DNA of 64,000 bases from Streptomyces sp. NRRL WC-3605. Its GTDB lineage: Bacteria > Actinomycetota > Actinomycetes > Streptomycetales > Streptomycetaceae. The stretch's first letter is position 1, and the number at the start of each line of letters is the position of its first letter. Position numbers and translations under genes: made by a program. This document shows positions 45,633-54,558 of the stretch, one piece after another. The stretch covers positions 51,163-115,162 of the forward strand of contig NZ_LLZN01000046.1 of NCBI RefSeq assembly GCF_001509795.1. The letters are read 5' to 3'. The notes beneath the pieces are model-generated. The model saw only the letters and a program-made list of their open reading frames with translations, ran no database searches and was not told the origin of the DNA.

Positions 45633-46720
45633 GGTCCGATCCTTCGTCCTGGACGCTCCGGCCGGTCGGCCTCGAACAGCAGCAGGTTCTCAGGCCGGAC
45701 CGACAGTCGTACCGGATCGTCGGGACGAAGACCGGCCGCCTCGCCGCGCGGGACGACGAGCGCCACCTGCTGCTCGCCGAGCCGGACGGTGACCTCCACC
45801 GAGCGGCCCAGCACCTCGGTGACGTAGACCGTGCCGGTGAGCGGGTGACCGGGGCCCGTGCCCAGGGTGAGATCGCGGGGCCGGACGCCGACCAGCACCC
45901 CGGTGCCCGGCGCCGCCTCGGCCCGCAGGCGCAGGTCCAGCTCGACCGCGCCGTCCGCCGACCGGAAGCCGCCGCCGGGGGTGACGGTGCCGGGCAGCAG
46001 GTTGATCCGGGGCCGGCCGAACGCCCGCGCCACCTCCGTGTCGTGGGGCCGGTACCAGATCTCCTCCCGGGTCCCGGTCTGCACGATCCGCCCGTCCCGG
46101 ATGACGCCGATCCGGTCGCCGAGCGCCAGCGCCTCCACCGAGTCGTGGGTGACGTACAGCGTGGTGGTGCGGCGCACCGACCCGATCGCCTTCAGCTCGG
46201 CGCGCATCTGCTGCCGCAGCTTGGCGTCGAGGTGGGAGAGCGGCTCGTCCAGCAGGAAGGCCCGGGCGGGGCGGACGAGGACCCGGCCGAGCGCGACCCG
46301 CTGGCGCTGCCCGTTGGACAGCTGCCCGACGGACCGGTCCAGCAGGCCCGCGATGCCCAGCAGTTCCGCCACCTCCCCGATCCGCTCGCGCGCCCTTGCC
46401 GCGGGGAGGCGGTGGCGCGGCGAGCGGAGCGGGAAGGCGAGGTTGTCGTACACCGACTTGTGCGGGTACAGGGCGTAGCTCTCGAAGCACATGGCCACGC
46501 CCCGGTCGTACGGCTCGACCCCGCGCTGGTCCCGGCCGTCGAGCTCGACGGTCCCGGCGTCGGGGAGCTCCAGCCCCGCGACGGTCTTCAGCGTGGTGGT
46601 CTTCCCGGCGCCGGACGGGCCGAGCAGGCAGAAGAACTCGCCCTCACGCACGTCGAGGTCCAGCCCGTCGAGCGCCCGGACGGCACCGAACGCCTTGGAG
46701 ACCCCCCGCAGCCGGATCAC
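45629..46720 (-). CDS. Carbohydrate ABC transporter ATPase, second subunit
   Basis: A 363-residue MalK-like ATPase with Walker A GPSGAGKTTTLKT, signature LSNGQRQR (N for the usual G) and Walker B AFLLDEPLSHLDAK. C-terminal TOBE-like domain present. GTG at 46720 overlaps the permease by 4 bp. Its own signature variants differ from those of the first ATPase, in keeping with an asymmetric heterodimer. Confidence 0.92.
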   Translation of the reverse strand: MIRLRGVSKAFGAVRALDGLDLDVREGEFFCLLGPSGAGKTTTLKTVAGLELPDAGTVELDGRDQRGVEPYDRGVAMCFESYALYPHKSVYDNLAFPLRSPRHRLPAARARERIGEVAELLGIAGLLDRSVGQLSNGQRQRVALGRVLVRPARAFLLDEPLSHLDAKLRQQMRAELKAIGSVRRTTTLYVTHDSVEALALGDRIGVIRDGRIVQTGTREEIWYRPHDTEVARAFGRPRINLLPGTVTPGGGFRSADGAVELDLRLRAEAAPGTGVLVGVRPRDLTLGTGPGHPLTGTVYVTEVLGRSVEVTVRLGEQQVALVVPRGEAAGLRPDDPVRLSVRPENLLLFEADRPERPGRRIGP

Positions 46721-47547
46721 GACTTCACCGCCCCGAACGACAGCCCCCGCACCAGATACCGCTGGATGGTCAGCGCGAGCAGCAGCGGCGGGACGACGGA
46801 GACGAGCGCGGCGGCGGCCGTCAGGTTGTACTTCGGCCGGTCGCCGCCGAGGAAGGACAGCGCGCCGACGGTCACCGTCTGGGCCTCGCTGGAGGTGAGG
46901 ATGAGCGGGAAGACGAAGTTGTTCCAGGCGAAGATGAAGGCGAGCAGCGACACGGCCGCCACCCCGGGTTTGACCAGCGGGAGCGCCACCTTCACGAACG
47001 CCTGCTTGCGGCTGTAGCCGTCGAGCAGGGCCGCCTGCTCCAGCTCGGGGGTGAGGTCCGCGAAGTACGACCGCATGATCCACACGATCAGCGGCAGCGT
47101 GACCAGCTGGAGCACCCACACCATGCCGACGTAGGTGTCGAACAGCCCGAGCTTCTGGTACAGCACGAAAAGCGGGATGATCACGGTGAGTTCGGGTGCG
47201 AACCGGAACGACAGCAGCGTGAACATCAGGTTCTCGGAGCCCTTGAACCGCCAGCGGGCCGAGGCGTACGCCGCCGGCAGCCCGACGAGCAGCGACAGGA
47301 GCACCGCGCCCACCGACACCACCAGGCTGTTGACGAAGAACCGCACGAACGGGATGCCCTCGCTGTCGCCGAGGACCGTGCGGTAGCCGTCGAGGGTGGG
47401 GGAGAAGGAGAAGTAGGTGGAGAACAACTGGTTCGCCGGCTTCAGCGACAGGATCACCATCCAGGCGACGGGGAACAGCGCGAATACGAAGTAGAGGATC
47501 AGGGCGGCGTCGGCCAGCCACCCCACCAGGCGCCTGCGCACGGTCAT
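46717..47547 (-). CDS. ABC transporter permease (MalG/UgpE-like)
   Basis: A 276-residue permease with six predicted helices. The EAA loop is LEQAALLDGYSRKQAFVKVALPLVKPG-type, ending in the MalG-like VKPGVAAVSLLAFIF. Overlaps both neighbours by 4 bp (ATGA and GTGA). Carries the imported sugar or polyol through the membrane with the next permease. Confidence 0.92.
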   Translation of the reverse strand: MTVRRRLVGWLADAALILYFVFALFPVAWMVILSLKPANQLFSTYFSFSPTLDGYRTVLGDSEGIPFVRFFVNSLVVSVGAVLLSLLVGLPAAYASARWRFKGSENLMFTLLSFRFAPELTVIIPLFVLYQKLGLFDTYVGMVWVLQLVTLPLIVWIMRSYFADLTPELEQAALLDGYSRKQAFVKVALPLVKPGVAAVSLLAFIFAWNNFVFPLILTSSEAQTVTVGALSFLGGDRPKYNLTAAAALVSVVPPLLLALTIQRYLVRGLSFGAVKS

Positions 47548-48425
47548 TTCGCCTCCGCCGCCTTCCGCTGGATCTTCCCGAGGTGCTTCACCAGCACCAT
47601 CGCCGCGAGGTACACCACGGCCCAAAGCACGATCGTGTAGCTGATGCCGAACGAGTAGCGCTGGAAGCGGATCGCCTCCAGATAGGCCCGGATCTGCAGG
47701 ACGACGGTCGAGTCGCCGGGCCCGCCCTCGGTGAGGGCGTAGATGATGTCGAACACCTTCAGCGAGTCCATGAACCGGAAGATCACCGCGACCAGGACGT
47801 ACGGCCACAGCATCGGCAGGGTCAGCCGGCGGAAGGTGTACCACCAGCCCGCCCCGTCGACGGCCGCCGCCTCGAACGGCGAGGTGGGCAGGGAGCGCAG
47901 CCCGGCCAGCGCGAGGATCGCCACGAACGGGGTGTAGACCCAGACGTCCACCGCGATCGACGACAGCAGGGCCCCGGTCGGGGTGTCCGTCCACTGGACG
48001 CCGCCCAGACCGAAGGGCCGCAGCAGATGGTTCACCACCCCGACCGACGGCTGGAGCATCAGCTTCCAGATGATCGCCGCGATCACCGGCGCGATCATCA
48101 GCGGCAGGATGAGGATCTTCTCCAGCACCCGCCCGACGACGGACGACCGGTGCAGCAGCAGGGCGACGGACACCCCGAGGACCGTCTCGGCGGCGGCGGC
48201 GCCGACCGCGTACAGGACCGTCACCCAGGCGGAGTTCCAGAACGCCTCCTGGGTGAACACGGTCGTGTAGTTCTCCAGCCGCACCAGGTCCGGCTGCGGC
48301 TTGCTCGCCGAGAAGTCGAACAGCGTGTAGTACAGGCCGAGCCCGAAGGGGTAGAGGATCCCGCAGGTCAGCAGCAGGGCCGGGACGATCAGGAGGTACG
48401 GGCGCAGGGCGGGCCGCCATCCCAT
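47544..48425 (-). CDS. ABC transporter permease (MalF/UgpA-like)
   Basis: A 293-residue permease with six predicted helices, starting LRPYLLIVPALLLTCGILYPFG. The EAA loop is SPFEAAAVDGAGWWYTFRRLT. Starts 4 bp after the binding protein stop and overlaps the second permease by 4 bp, so all transporter genes form one tight unit. Confidence 0.92.
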   Translation of the reverse strand: MGWRPALRPYLLIVPALLLTCGILYPFGLGLYYTLFDFSASKPQPDLVRLENYTTVFTQEAFWNSAWVTVLYAVGAAAAETVLGVSVALLLHRSSVVGRVLEKILILPLMIAPVIAAIIWKLMLQPSVGVVNHLLRPFGLGGVQWTDTPTGALLSSIAVDVWVYTPFVAILALAGLRSLPTSPFEAAAVDGAGWWYTFRRLTLPMLWPYVLVAVIFRFMDSLKVFDIIYALTEGGPGDSTVVLQIRAYLEAIRFQRYSFGISYTIVLWAVVYLAAMVLVKHLGKIQRKAAEAK

Positions 48426-48429
48426 CGGG

Positions 48430-49851
48430 TCAGCCCAGCTTGGCGGCGAGGTCGCCCGCCAGGTCGTCGAGCACCGGCTTCGCGCCCTGGCCGCCGTAGA
48501 TCTCCTGGAGGGCGGCGGCCCAGCTGGTGGTGGCGTCGAAGAACTGCTCCTGCGGGGTGAACTGGATCTTCGTCTGGTCGACGACGGTCTCGAAGGTCTC
48601 GATGAAGCCGGGCAGGTGCCTCATCTTGTCCTTGTAGGCGGGGTCGTCGGCGACCGACCTGCGTACCGGGTCGATGTGGTTGTGCCGGATCGCGCTCCGG
48701 CGCAGGTGCTCCTTGCCGGTCGCCCACTGCAGGAACAGCCAGCTGGCGCTCTTCTTCCTGCTCCTGGCGTTCATGCCGAGCGACCAGATCCACATGTTGG
48801 TGGCCAGCGAGCCGTCGGGCCCCTTGGGGCCGGGATGGAAGGCGATCTTCCCGGAGGCCGGGCTCGCGCCCTCGACCGCCTGGAAGTAGGCGGCGGTGTC
48901 CGCGTCGAACAGCATCCCGGCCTTCCTCGCGCCCAGGTCGCTGGAGCACTGGTACCAGGTGTACGACGTCCACGACGGCGGCCCGCCCTGCTTGACCATG
49001 GCGGCCCAGTCCCGGGTGAACGCCACGGCCTCGGGGCTGTTCATCGCCGGTGTGAGCTTCCCGCCCTCGACCGTGAAGTCCCTCAGCCCGTTGCGGGCGT
49101 ACATGGTCATGAAGCCGGGGTGGATGGTCGCCCAGCTCCGCGAGCCGCGCACGGCGATCCCGTACATGCCGTCGTACCCGGCGCCCGGCGCCTTCCGCTT
49201 GATGGTCCCGGCGATGTCGCGCAGCTCGTCGAAGGTCTCGGCGGGCCGCAGGCCCAGTTTCCTGAACACGTCCGTGTTGTAGGCGACGACGTTGGTCTCC
49301 CAGCCCCACGGCAGCGCGTACTGCCCGCCCTGCCCGAGCGGTGCGCCCGCCTTCAAGGACCACTGGTCGGCCTGGAGGAGGTTGGGGAAGAAGTCGGCCT
49401 GGTCCCATTCGCCGCCGGTGGCCGAGGAGTTGCGCATCCAGGGGCCCAGGTCCTCCAGCCAGCCGGGCGGCCCGTACTGCCACACCATGTACGCGCCCAG
49501 CATGAAGACGTCGTAGGAGGCGCGTCCGCTGGACAGGTCGACGGTGAGCTTGTCGAAGTAGTTGTCCTCGGGGAAGACGTCGTACTCGACCTCGATGCCG
49601 GTCTTCTCCGTGAACGACTTCAGGTCGGCGATCAGCGCGTCCGTGTACGGGTGCTTGTTCAGCAGGGCCTTGACGGTCGTGCCCTTCTCCCGCCGCCAGT
49701 CGAAGGAGCCGGTGACGTCGTCCGCCGCCGATCCGTCGCCCTTGTCGTCCCCGCCGCCGAACCCGGTCCCGCAGGCGCTCAGCAGGGGAGTGGCGGCCAG
49801 GGCGGCGCCCAGCGCCAGGAAGCGCCGGCGGTCGTGCGCGTGCGTGTCCAT
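48430..49851 (-). CDS. Sugar-binding lipoprotein (ABC importer)
   Basis: A 473-residue extracytoplasmic protein. The signal has a twin-arginine-like DRRRFLALGAAL and a lipobox LLSAC with the lipidated cysteine at residue 27. Family 1 carbohydrate-binding fold thereafter (ASYDVFMLGAYMVWQYG, LPWGWETNVVAYNTD). The ATG at 49851 has GGAGG eight bases upstream. It is the first gene of the minus-strand operon and faces the kinase gene divergently. Confidence 0.92.
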   Translation of the reverse strand: MDTHAHDRRRFLALGAALAATPLLSACGTGFGGGDDKGDGSAADDVTGSFDWRREKGTTVKALLNKHPYTDALIADLKSFTEKTGIEVEYDVFPEDNYFDKLTVDLSSGRASYDVFMLGAYMVWQYGPPGWLEDLGPWMRNSSATGGEWDQADFFPNLLQADQWSLKAGAPLGQGGQYALPWGWETNVVAYNTDVFRKLGLRPAETFDELRDIAGTIKRKAPGAGYDGMYGIAVRGSRSWATIHPGFMTMYARNGLRDFTVEGGKLTPAMNSPEAVAFTRDWAAMVKQGGPPSWTSYTWYQCSSDLGARKAGMLFDADTAAYFQAVEGASPASGKIAFHPGPKGPDGSLATNMWIWSLGMNARSRKKSASWLFLQWATGKEHLRRSAIRHNHIDPVRRSVADDPAYKDKMRHLPGFIETFETVVDQTKIQFTPQEQFFDATTSWAAALQEIYGGQGAKPVLDDLAGDLAAKLG

Positions 49852-50023
49852 CCGTGACCTCCACGTGGGGCTCGGGCCATACGGGTGCGAGGGGGGGTGC
49901 AACACGGCGAGTCGACTCGTTAACAGAGGGTGGAACCGCGGAAGTTGGGCGTCAATCCCTCGCGCACGGGAAAATATCGGTGCAGAGTGAGAAGTTAACG
50001 TTTCCAACTGTGCGGGAGACCGG
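49852..50023. promoter_or_regulatory. Divergent promoter region of the sugar cassette
   Basis: The 172-bp spacer between the binding-protein gene and the kinase gene must hold both promoters. It contains the 12-bp palindrome CGAGTCGACTCG (49908-49919), two GTTAAC hexamers (49919-49924 and 49995-50000) and an AT-rich GGGAAAATATCGG stretch near 49968-49980 that could be a -10 area. The DeoR protein of the operon is the natural candidate binder, but the operator cannot be fixed by eye. Confidence 0.5.
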
Positions 50024-51484
50024 ATGGCGGACCGGGACGACGTGGCCTGGCTCGGGATCGACCTGGGCACCCAGAGCGTGCGCGCCCTGCTCGTCACCGG
50101 GGACGGCACGGTCCTCGGCAGCGGCTCGGCGCCGCTGTCCGGCCGGCGCGACGGCGTACGGCACGAACAGGATCCGGCCTCCTGGTGGGACGGCCTGTGC
50201 GTCGCCACTCGTGCAGCCCTGCGCGGCCGGTCCGGCACCCCGGTCGGCGGGCTCGCGCTCTGCGGCACCTCCGGAACCGTCCTGCTCACCGACGGCGCCG
50301 GCCACCCGACGAGCCCCGCGCTCATGTACGACGACGCCCGCGCGACGGAACAGGCGGCGCGGGCGCGCGCGGCGGGCCTCGCCGTGCAGGACACCTGGGC
50401 GCTGCCGAAGGCGCTGTGGCTGACCGGGACCCACGGGCCGGGCCGGATCACCCACCAGCCGGACCTGATGGTCCTGCTCCTCACCGGCGCCCTGCCGCCG
50501 GCCGACTCCAGCCACGCGCTGAAGACCGGCTACGACGCCGAGCGCGGCGCCTGGCCGGCCGGGCTGGCCCGGCTCGGGCTGCCCGACGGGGCGGTCCCGG
50601 ACGTCGTGCCGCCCGGCACCCGGCTCGGCGAGGTGTCCGCGTCCGCCGCCGACGCCACCGGCATCCCCGCCGGCACCCCCGTCGTCGCCGGCATGACCGA
50701 CGGCTGCGCGGCCCAGATCGCCTCCGCCGCGCTGCGCCCCGGCGCCTGGAACTCGGTGCTCGGCACCACCCTCGTCCTCAAGGGCGCGTCCCTCACCCCG
50801 GTCCGCGACCCGGCCGGCGTGGTCTACAACCACCGTGCCCCCGGCGGCGGTTGGCTGCCCGGCGGCGCCTCCAGCGTGGGTGCGGGCGTCCTCACGGCCG
50901 CGTTCCCCGGCGCCGACCCCGCCGCCATGGACGAGCGGGCCGCCGCCCACGAGCCGTCCCGCGCCGTCACCTACCCGCTGGTCTCGCCCGGCGAGCGGTT
51001 CCCGTTCCTGGCCCCCGCCGCCACCTCGCTCGTCCTCGGCGAACCGGAGTCGGACGCCGACCTGTGGGCCGGCCTCCTCCAGGGCGTCGCCTTCGCCGAA
51101 CGCCTGTGCCTGGACTATCTGCACCACCTCGGCGCCCCGGTCGACGGCCCGCTCACCTTCACCGGCGGCGCCGCCCGCAGCCCGTACTGGAACCAGCTGC
51201 GCGCCGACGTCCTGGGCCGGCCCGCCCGGGTGCCCCGGCAGACCGAACCGGCCCTCGGCATGGCCGCGCTGGCGGCCTACGGCACGGGCGCGGCGCCGGC
51301 GCTCACGGACGCGGCGGAGGCCATGGTCCGCCTCGGCCCGGCCGTCGAGCCCCGCCCCGGGCGCACCGCCCTCTTCGCCGAGCCGTACGCCCGGCTGGTC
51401 GACGAGCTGACCGCCCGAGGCTGGCTGCCCCCGCCGGTCGCGGCGCACGCGCACGCACGCCTCGACGGGGATACTGACGGCTGA
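50024..51484 (+). CDS. FGGY-family carbohydrate kinase (xylulokinase-like)
   Basis: A 486-residue kinase. The phosphate loop AWLGIDLGTQSVRALLV, the GGLALCGTSGTVLLTD strand and the LTFTGGAARSPYW segment are xylulokinase-like. GGGAGA lies before the ATG at 50024. Divergent from the ABC operon and coupled to the phosphatase gene downstream (1-bp overlap, TGATG). Second FGGY kinase of the cassette; the two are not close copies, so they may act on different intermediates. Confidence 0.87.
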   Translation: MADRDDVAWLGIDLGTQSVRALLVTGDGTVLGSGSAPLSGRRDGVRHEQDPASWWDGLCVATRAALRGRSGTPVGGLALCGTSGTVLLTDGAGHPTSPALMYDDARATEQAARARAAGLAVQDTWALPKALWLTGTHGPGRITHQPDLMVLLLTGALPPADSSHALKTGYDAERGAWPAGLARLGLPDGAVPDVVPPGTRLGEVSASAADATGIPAGTPVVAGMTDGCAAQIASAALRPGAWNSVLGTTLVLKGASLTPVRDPAGVVYNHRAPGGGWLPGGASSVGAGVLTAAFPGADPAAMDERAAAHEPSRAVTYPLVSPGERFPFLAPAATSLVLGEPESDADLWAGLLQGVAFAERLCLDYLHHLGAPVDGPLTFTGGAARSPYWNQLRADVLGRPARVPRQTEPALGMAALAAYGTGAAPALTDAAEAMVRLGPAVEPRPGRTALFAEPYARLVDELTARGWLPPPVAAHAHARLDGDTDG

Positions 51485-52185
51485 TGACCACGCCCACGAG
51501 CACGACACTGCTGCTGGCCCGGCACGGGCAGACGATCTGGCACGCCGAGAACCGCTACGCCGGGGTCAGCGACATCCCCCTCACCGGCACGGGACGGGAC
51601 CAGGCCGAGGCACTGGGCCGGTGGGCCGCCGGCCACCCGGTCGACGCGATCTGGACCTCGCCGCTGTCCCGCGCCGTCGTCACCGCCGAGCCCGCCTGCC
51701 GCGCCCTCGGCCTGACCCCACGGCGTGAACCCGGCCTGCGCGAATGCGACTTCGGGGCCCTGGAGGGCCGTACGCTCGCCGAGTTCGCCGCCGAGGACCC
51801 CGATGCCGCGGCCGCGTACCGCGCCGACCCGGTGGCGCACCCGTTCCCGGACGCCGAGGACCCGACGGCCGCCGCCCACCGCGGAGTCACCGCCCTGCGG
51901 GAGATCGCCACCGCCCACCCCGGGGAACGGGTGCTCGTCGTCGCCCACAACACCCTGCTGAGGCTGGTCCTGTGCACCCTGCTCTCGATCCCGCCCCGCG
52001 AGTACCGCCGCGTACTCCCGCGCCTGCGCAACACGGCCCTCACCGAACTCCGCCTGAGTCCCGGTGGACAGGCGGCACTTCTCTCCCTCAACGTCCCCTG
52101 CGAACCGGACCCGCGTAGCACGATGACCCGCGGGGAGGAGCCCGGTCCGATCGGCCGGCACGGCGGGCCGGCCCGCGAGCCCTGA
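51484..52185 (+). CDS. Histidine phosphatase (phosphoglycerate-mutase-like)
   Basis: A 233-residue enzyme of the histidine phosphatase superfamily. The catalytic RHG is in LLLARHGQTIWHAENRYAG, with a Glu in LRECDFGALEGR and the second histidine in VLVVAHNTLLRLV. Probably a phosphosugar or small-ester phosphatase. Its coupling to an FGGY kinase gives a kinase-phosphatase pair, an uncommon partnership. Confidence 0.88.
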   Translation: MTTPTSTTLLLARHGQTIWHAENRYAGVSDIPLTGTGRDQAEALGRWAAGHPVDAIWTSPLSRAVVTAEPACRALGLTPRREPGLRECDFGALEGRTLAEFAAEDPDAAAAYRADPVAHPFPDAEDPTAAAHRGVTALREIATAHPGERVLVVAHNTLLRLVLCTLLSIPPREYRRVLPRLRNTALTELRLSPGGQAALLSLNVPCEPDPRSTMTRGEEPGPIGRHGGPAREP

Positions 52186-52197
52186 GGCCCGACGCAC

Positions 52198-52236
52198 CGG
52201 AGGCCCCCGCGAGTCACGTCCTCGCGGGGGCCTCCG
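52198..52236. terminator. Bidirectional terminator
   Basis: Perfect 16-bp arms (52198-52213 and 52221-52236, core GGAGGCCCCCGCGAG) with a 7-base loop, then TCCTTCC. Between the convergent phosphatase and sodF. Confidence 0.9.
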
Positions 52237-52298
52237 TCCTTCCGCCTGCCCTGCGTGAGCGGTGAGAAGACGATCACGAGGCAGGACGACTCACGGGG

Positions 52299-52940
52299 TC
52301 AGGGGGCGAGCAGCAGCACGTCGGCGCGGGAGCGGGCGGCCGTGTACCGGGCGGCCACGTCCTGCCAGTTCACGACCTGCCACATCGCCTCGATGAAGTC
52401 CACCTTCTGATTGCGGTACTGCAGGTAGAAGGCGTGCTCCCAGGCGTCGAAGACCAGGATCGGGGTGGCTCCCTGGCCGACGTTGCCCTGGTGGTCGTAG
52501 ACCTGCTCGACGATCAGCCGGCCGCTCAGCGGCTCGTACGCGAGCACTCCCCAGCCCGAGCCCTGCGTGGTCGCGGCCGCCTTGGAGAGCTGCGCCTTGA
52601 AGCGGGCGAAGGAGCCGAAGGACTCTGCGACGGCGTCGGCGAGTTCGCCCACGCCGTCCTTCTCCAGCGGCTCGCCGCCTCCGTCGCCGGACATGTTCCG
52701 CCAGTAGATGCTGTGCAGGATGTGCCCCGACAGATGGAAGGCCAGGCTCTTCTCCAGCCCGTTGATCGCCCCCCACGTCTCCTTGTCCCGCGCCTCGGCC
52801 AGCTGCTCCAGCGTGTCGTTCGCACCCTTCACATAGGCCGCGTGGTGCTTGTCGTGATGCAGCTCGATGATCTCGGGGCTGATCACGGGCGCGAGCGCGG
52901 CGTAGTCGTAGGGCAGGTCAGGGAGTGTGTAGACGGGCAT
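52299..52940 (-). CDS. sodF: Iron superoxide dismutase (SodF)
   Basis: A 213-residue Fe/Mn-type SOD that converts superoxide to peroxide and oxygen. Metal ligands are visible: His28 in [13 protein letters not shown], a His in HILHSIYW, and Asp and His in [13 protein letters not shown] perfect Nur box upstream identifies it as the Fe-SOD counterpart of the nickel enzyme: in S. coelicolor, Nur with nickel represses sodF when SodN can be used. The ATG at 52940 has a GAGGGGA site. Confidence 0.95.
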   Translation of the reverse strand: MPVYTLPDLPYDYAALAPVISPEIIELHHDKHHAAYVKGANDTLEQLAEARDKETWGAINGLEKSLAFHLSGHILHSIYWRNMSGDGGGEPLEKDGVGELADAVAESFGSFARFKAQLSKAAATTQGSGWGVLAYEPLSGRLIVEQVYDHQGNVGQGATPILVFDAWEHAFYLQYRNQKVDFIEAMWQVVNWQDVAARYTAARSRADVLLLAP

Positions 52941-52962
52941 GGAGGTCCCCTCGGAGCGCTTG

Positions 52963-52979
52963 TTGCAAGTAGCTTGCAA
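52963..52979. promoter_or_regulatory. Nur box (nickel-responsive operator) of sodF
   Basis: TTGCAA, five bases, TTGCAA, an exact match to the Streptomyces Nur consensus TTGCAA-N5-TTGCAA. Located 23-39 bp before the sodF start. Nickel-bound Nur should bind here and repress sodF. Confidence 0.93.
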
Positions 52980-52997
52980 TAACAAGCTAACAGCAAA

Positions 52998-53026
52998 AAG
53001 CCCCCGTGTGGATCACACGGGGGCTT
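52998..53026 (-). terminator. Intrinsic terminator of the amino-acid permease
   Basis: Stem of 13 bp (52998-53010 with 53014-53026, core AAGCCCCCGTGTG) with a 3-base loop, followed on the minus strand by a T-run (TTTTT). It lies 20 bp after the permease stop and separates that transcript from sodF. Confidence 0.88.
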
Positions 53027-53045
53027 CGCGGGTGAGCCGGACCGG

Positions 53046-54437
53046 TCACACCCTGGCGCGCGAACGCTGCCAGGCGTACCCGGCCGCCGCCAGGAACAGG
53101 GTCATCCCGCCCGTCGAGTACAGCTGCACCCGGGTGTCCGGCTCGCGGGCCATCAGCACGAAGATCGCGGCCATGCCGGCCAGTGCCACCCACGTCAGTG
53201 CCGGGAACGCCCACATCCGCACGACCAGCTTCTCCGGGGTCTCGCGCTCCAGCCGCCGGCGCAGCCGCAGCTGGGAGACGGCGATGAAGATCCAGACGAC
53301 CAGGATCACCGCGCCGATCATGTTCAGCAGCCACGGGAAGACGTCGTCGGGACGCCAGTACGACAGGACGACGCACACGAAGCCGAAGACGGACGACGCG
53401 AGGACCGCGACCCTCGGCACACCGCCCGCGACCTTGCCCAGCGCCGCCGGGCCCTGGCCCCGCTGCACGAGGGAGTAGGCGATCCGCGAGGAGCCGTAGA
53501 TGTTGGCGTTCATGGCGCTCAGCAGGGCCACCAGGATCACCACGTCCATCAGTTCCCCGGCGCCGGGGATGCCGAGCCGGTCGAGGGTGGCCACGTACGG
53601 TCCGTCCTCCACGACCGCCGGGGAGTCCCAGGGGACCAGCGTGACCACGACCGCCATCGAGCCGATGTAGAACAGGGCGATCCGCCACATGGCCGTGCGC
53701 ACCGCGCGCGCCACCCCGCTGACCGGGTCCTCCGACTCGGCGGCGGCGATGGTGACCGTCTCCATGCCGCCGTAGGCGAACACCGACGCCAGCAGGCCGA
53801 TGATCAGTCCCTCGGTGCCGTTCGGCAGGAAGCCGCCCTCACCGGTGAGATGGGCGGTCCCGGGAGCGTCGGTGCCGGGCAGCAGACCGGCGATGGCCAG
53901 CCCGCCCAGCACCAGGAACAGCGCGATCGCGCCGACCTTCAGCGCGGCGAACCAGAACTCGAACTCGCCGAAGTTCTTCACGGCGGCCAGGTTCGCGCCA
54001 CAGAACACCACCATGAACAGGGCCACCCAGGCCCACTCCGGGGTGCCCGGCAGCCAGCCCGTGACGATCTTCGCCGCGCCGATGCCCTCCAGCCCGACGG
54101 CCGTGCACAGCAGGACCCAGAAGGACCAGCCGGCGGTGAACCCCGCCCAGGGGCCGATCGCCCGCTCGGCGTGCGCGGAGAAGGACCCGGAGGAGGGATA
54201 CGCGGCCGACATCTCGCCGAGCATCCGCATCACCAGCATCACGAGGAGGCCGGAGACGACATAGGCGACGACGATCGACGGCCCGGCGGCGGCGATCCCC
54301 GCCCCGGACCCGACGAACAGGCCGGCGCCGATGACACCGCCGAGGGCGATCATCGACAGATGGCGCTGCTTGAGGCCGTGGGACAGGGGGGCGTCGGCCG
54401 CCTTCGGGGGCGACGGCTCGGTGGTGCTGTTCTGCAT
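53046..54437 (-). CDS. Amino-acid permease (APC family)
   Basis: A 463-residue transporter with 12 predicted helices, of the GABA/D-serine/D-alanine/glycine permease subgroup. Hallmarks are LSMIALGGVIGAGLFVGSG in helix 1 and an ESEDPVSGVARAVRT loop. Imports an amino acid by proton symport; the substrate is not certain. ATG at 54437 is the most likely start; a longer reading begins in the upstream hairpin region. Followed by a strong intrinsic terminator. Confidence 0.9.
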   Translation of the reverse strand: MQNSTTEPSPPKAADAPLSHGLKQRHLSMIALGGVIGAGLFVGSGAGIAAAGPSIVVAYVVSGLLVMLVMRMLGEMSAAYPSSGSFSAHAERAIGPWAGFTAGWSFWVLLCTAVGLEGIGAAKIVTGWLPGTPEWAWVALFMVVFCGANLAAVKNFGEFEFWFAALKVGAIALFLVLGGLAIAGLLPGTDAPGTAHLTGEGGFLPNGTEGLIIGLLASVFAYGGMETVTIAAAESEDPVSGVARAVRTAMWRIALFYIGSMAVVVTLVPWDSPAVVEDGPYVATLDRLGIPGAGELMDVVILVALLSAMNANIYGSSRIAYSLVQRGQGPAALGKVAGGVPRVAVLASSVFGFVCVVLSYWRPDDVFPWLLNMIGAVILVVWIFIAVSQLRLRRRLERETPEKLVVRMWAFPALTWVALAGMAAIFVLMAREPDTRVQLYSTGGMTLFLAAAGYAWQRSRARV

Positions 54438-54484
54438 GGGCGCGGCTCGTCCAATGCGTGAGAGGGCAAAAAACCCCCACAGCA

Positions 54485-54520
54485 TGGGCAGCCTCTCCGC
54501 TCAGGAGGAGAGGCTGCCCA
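54485..54520 (-). terminator. Terminator after the TauD-like gene
   Basis: Perfect 14-bp arms (54485-54498 and 54507-54520, core GGGCAGCCTCTCC) with an 8-base loop, followed on the minus strand by a T-rich GGGGGTTTTTT. It ends the organosulfur operon transcript before the permease, or may act as a 5' regulatory hairpin of the permease. Confidence 0.8.
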
Positions 54521-54558
54521 CTATGCGGACACCGGCCGCACCCTGTGTGATTCCCGTG

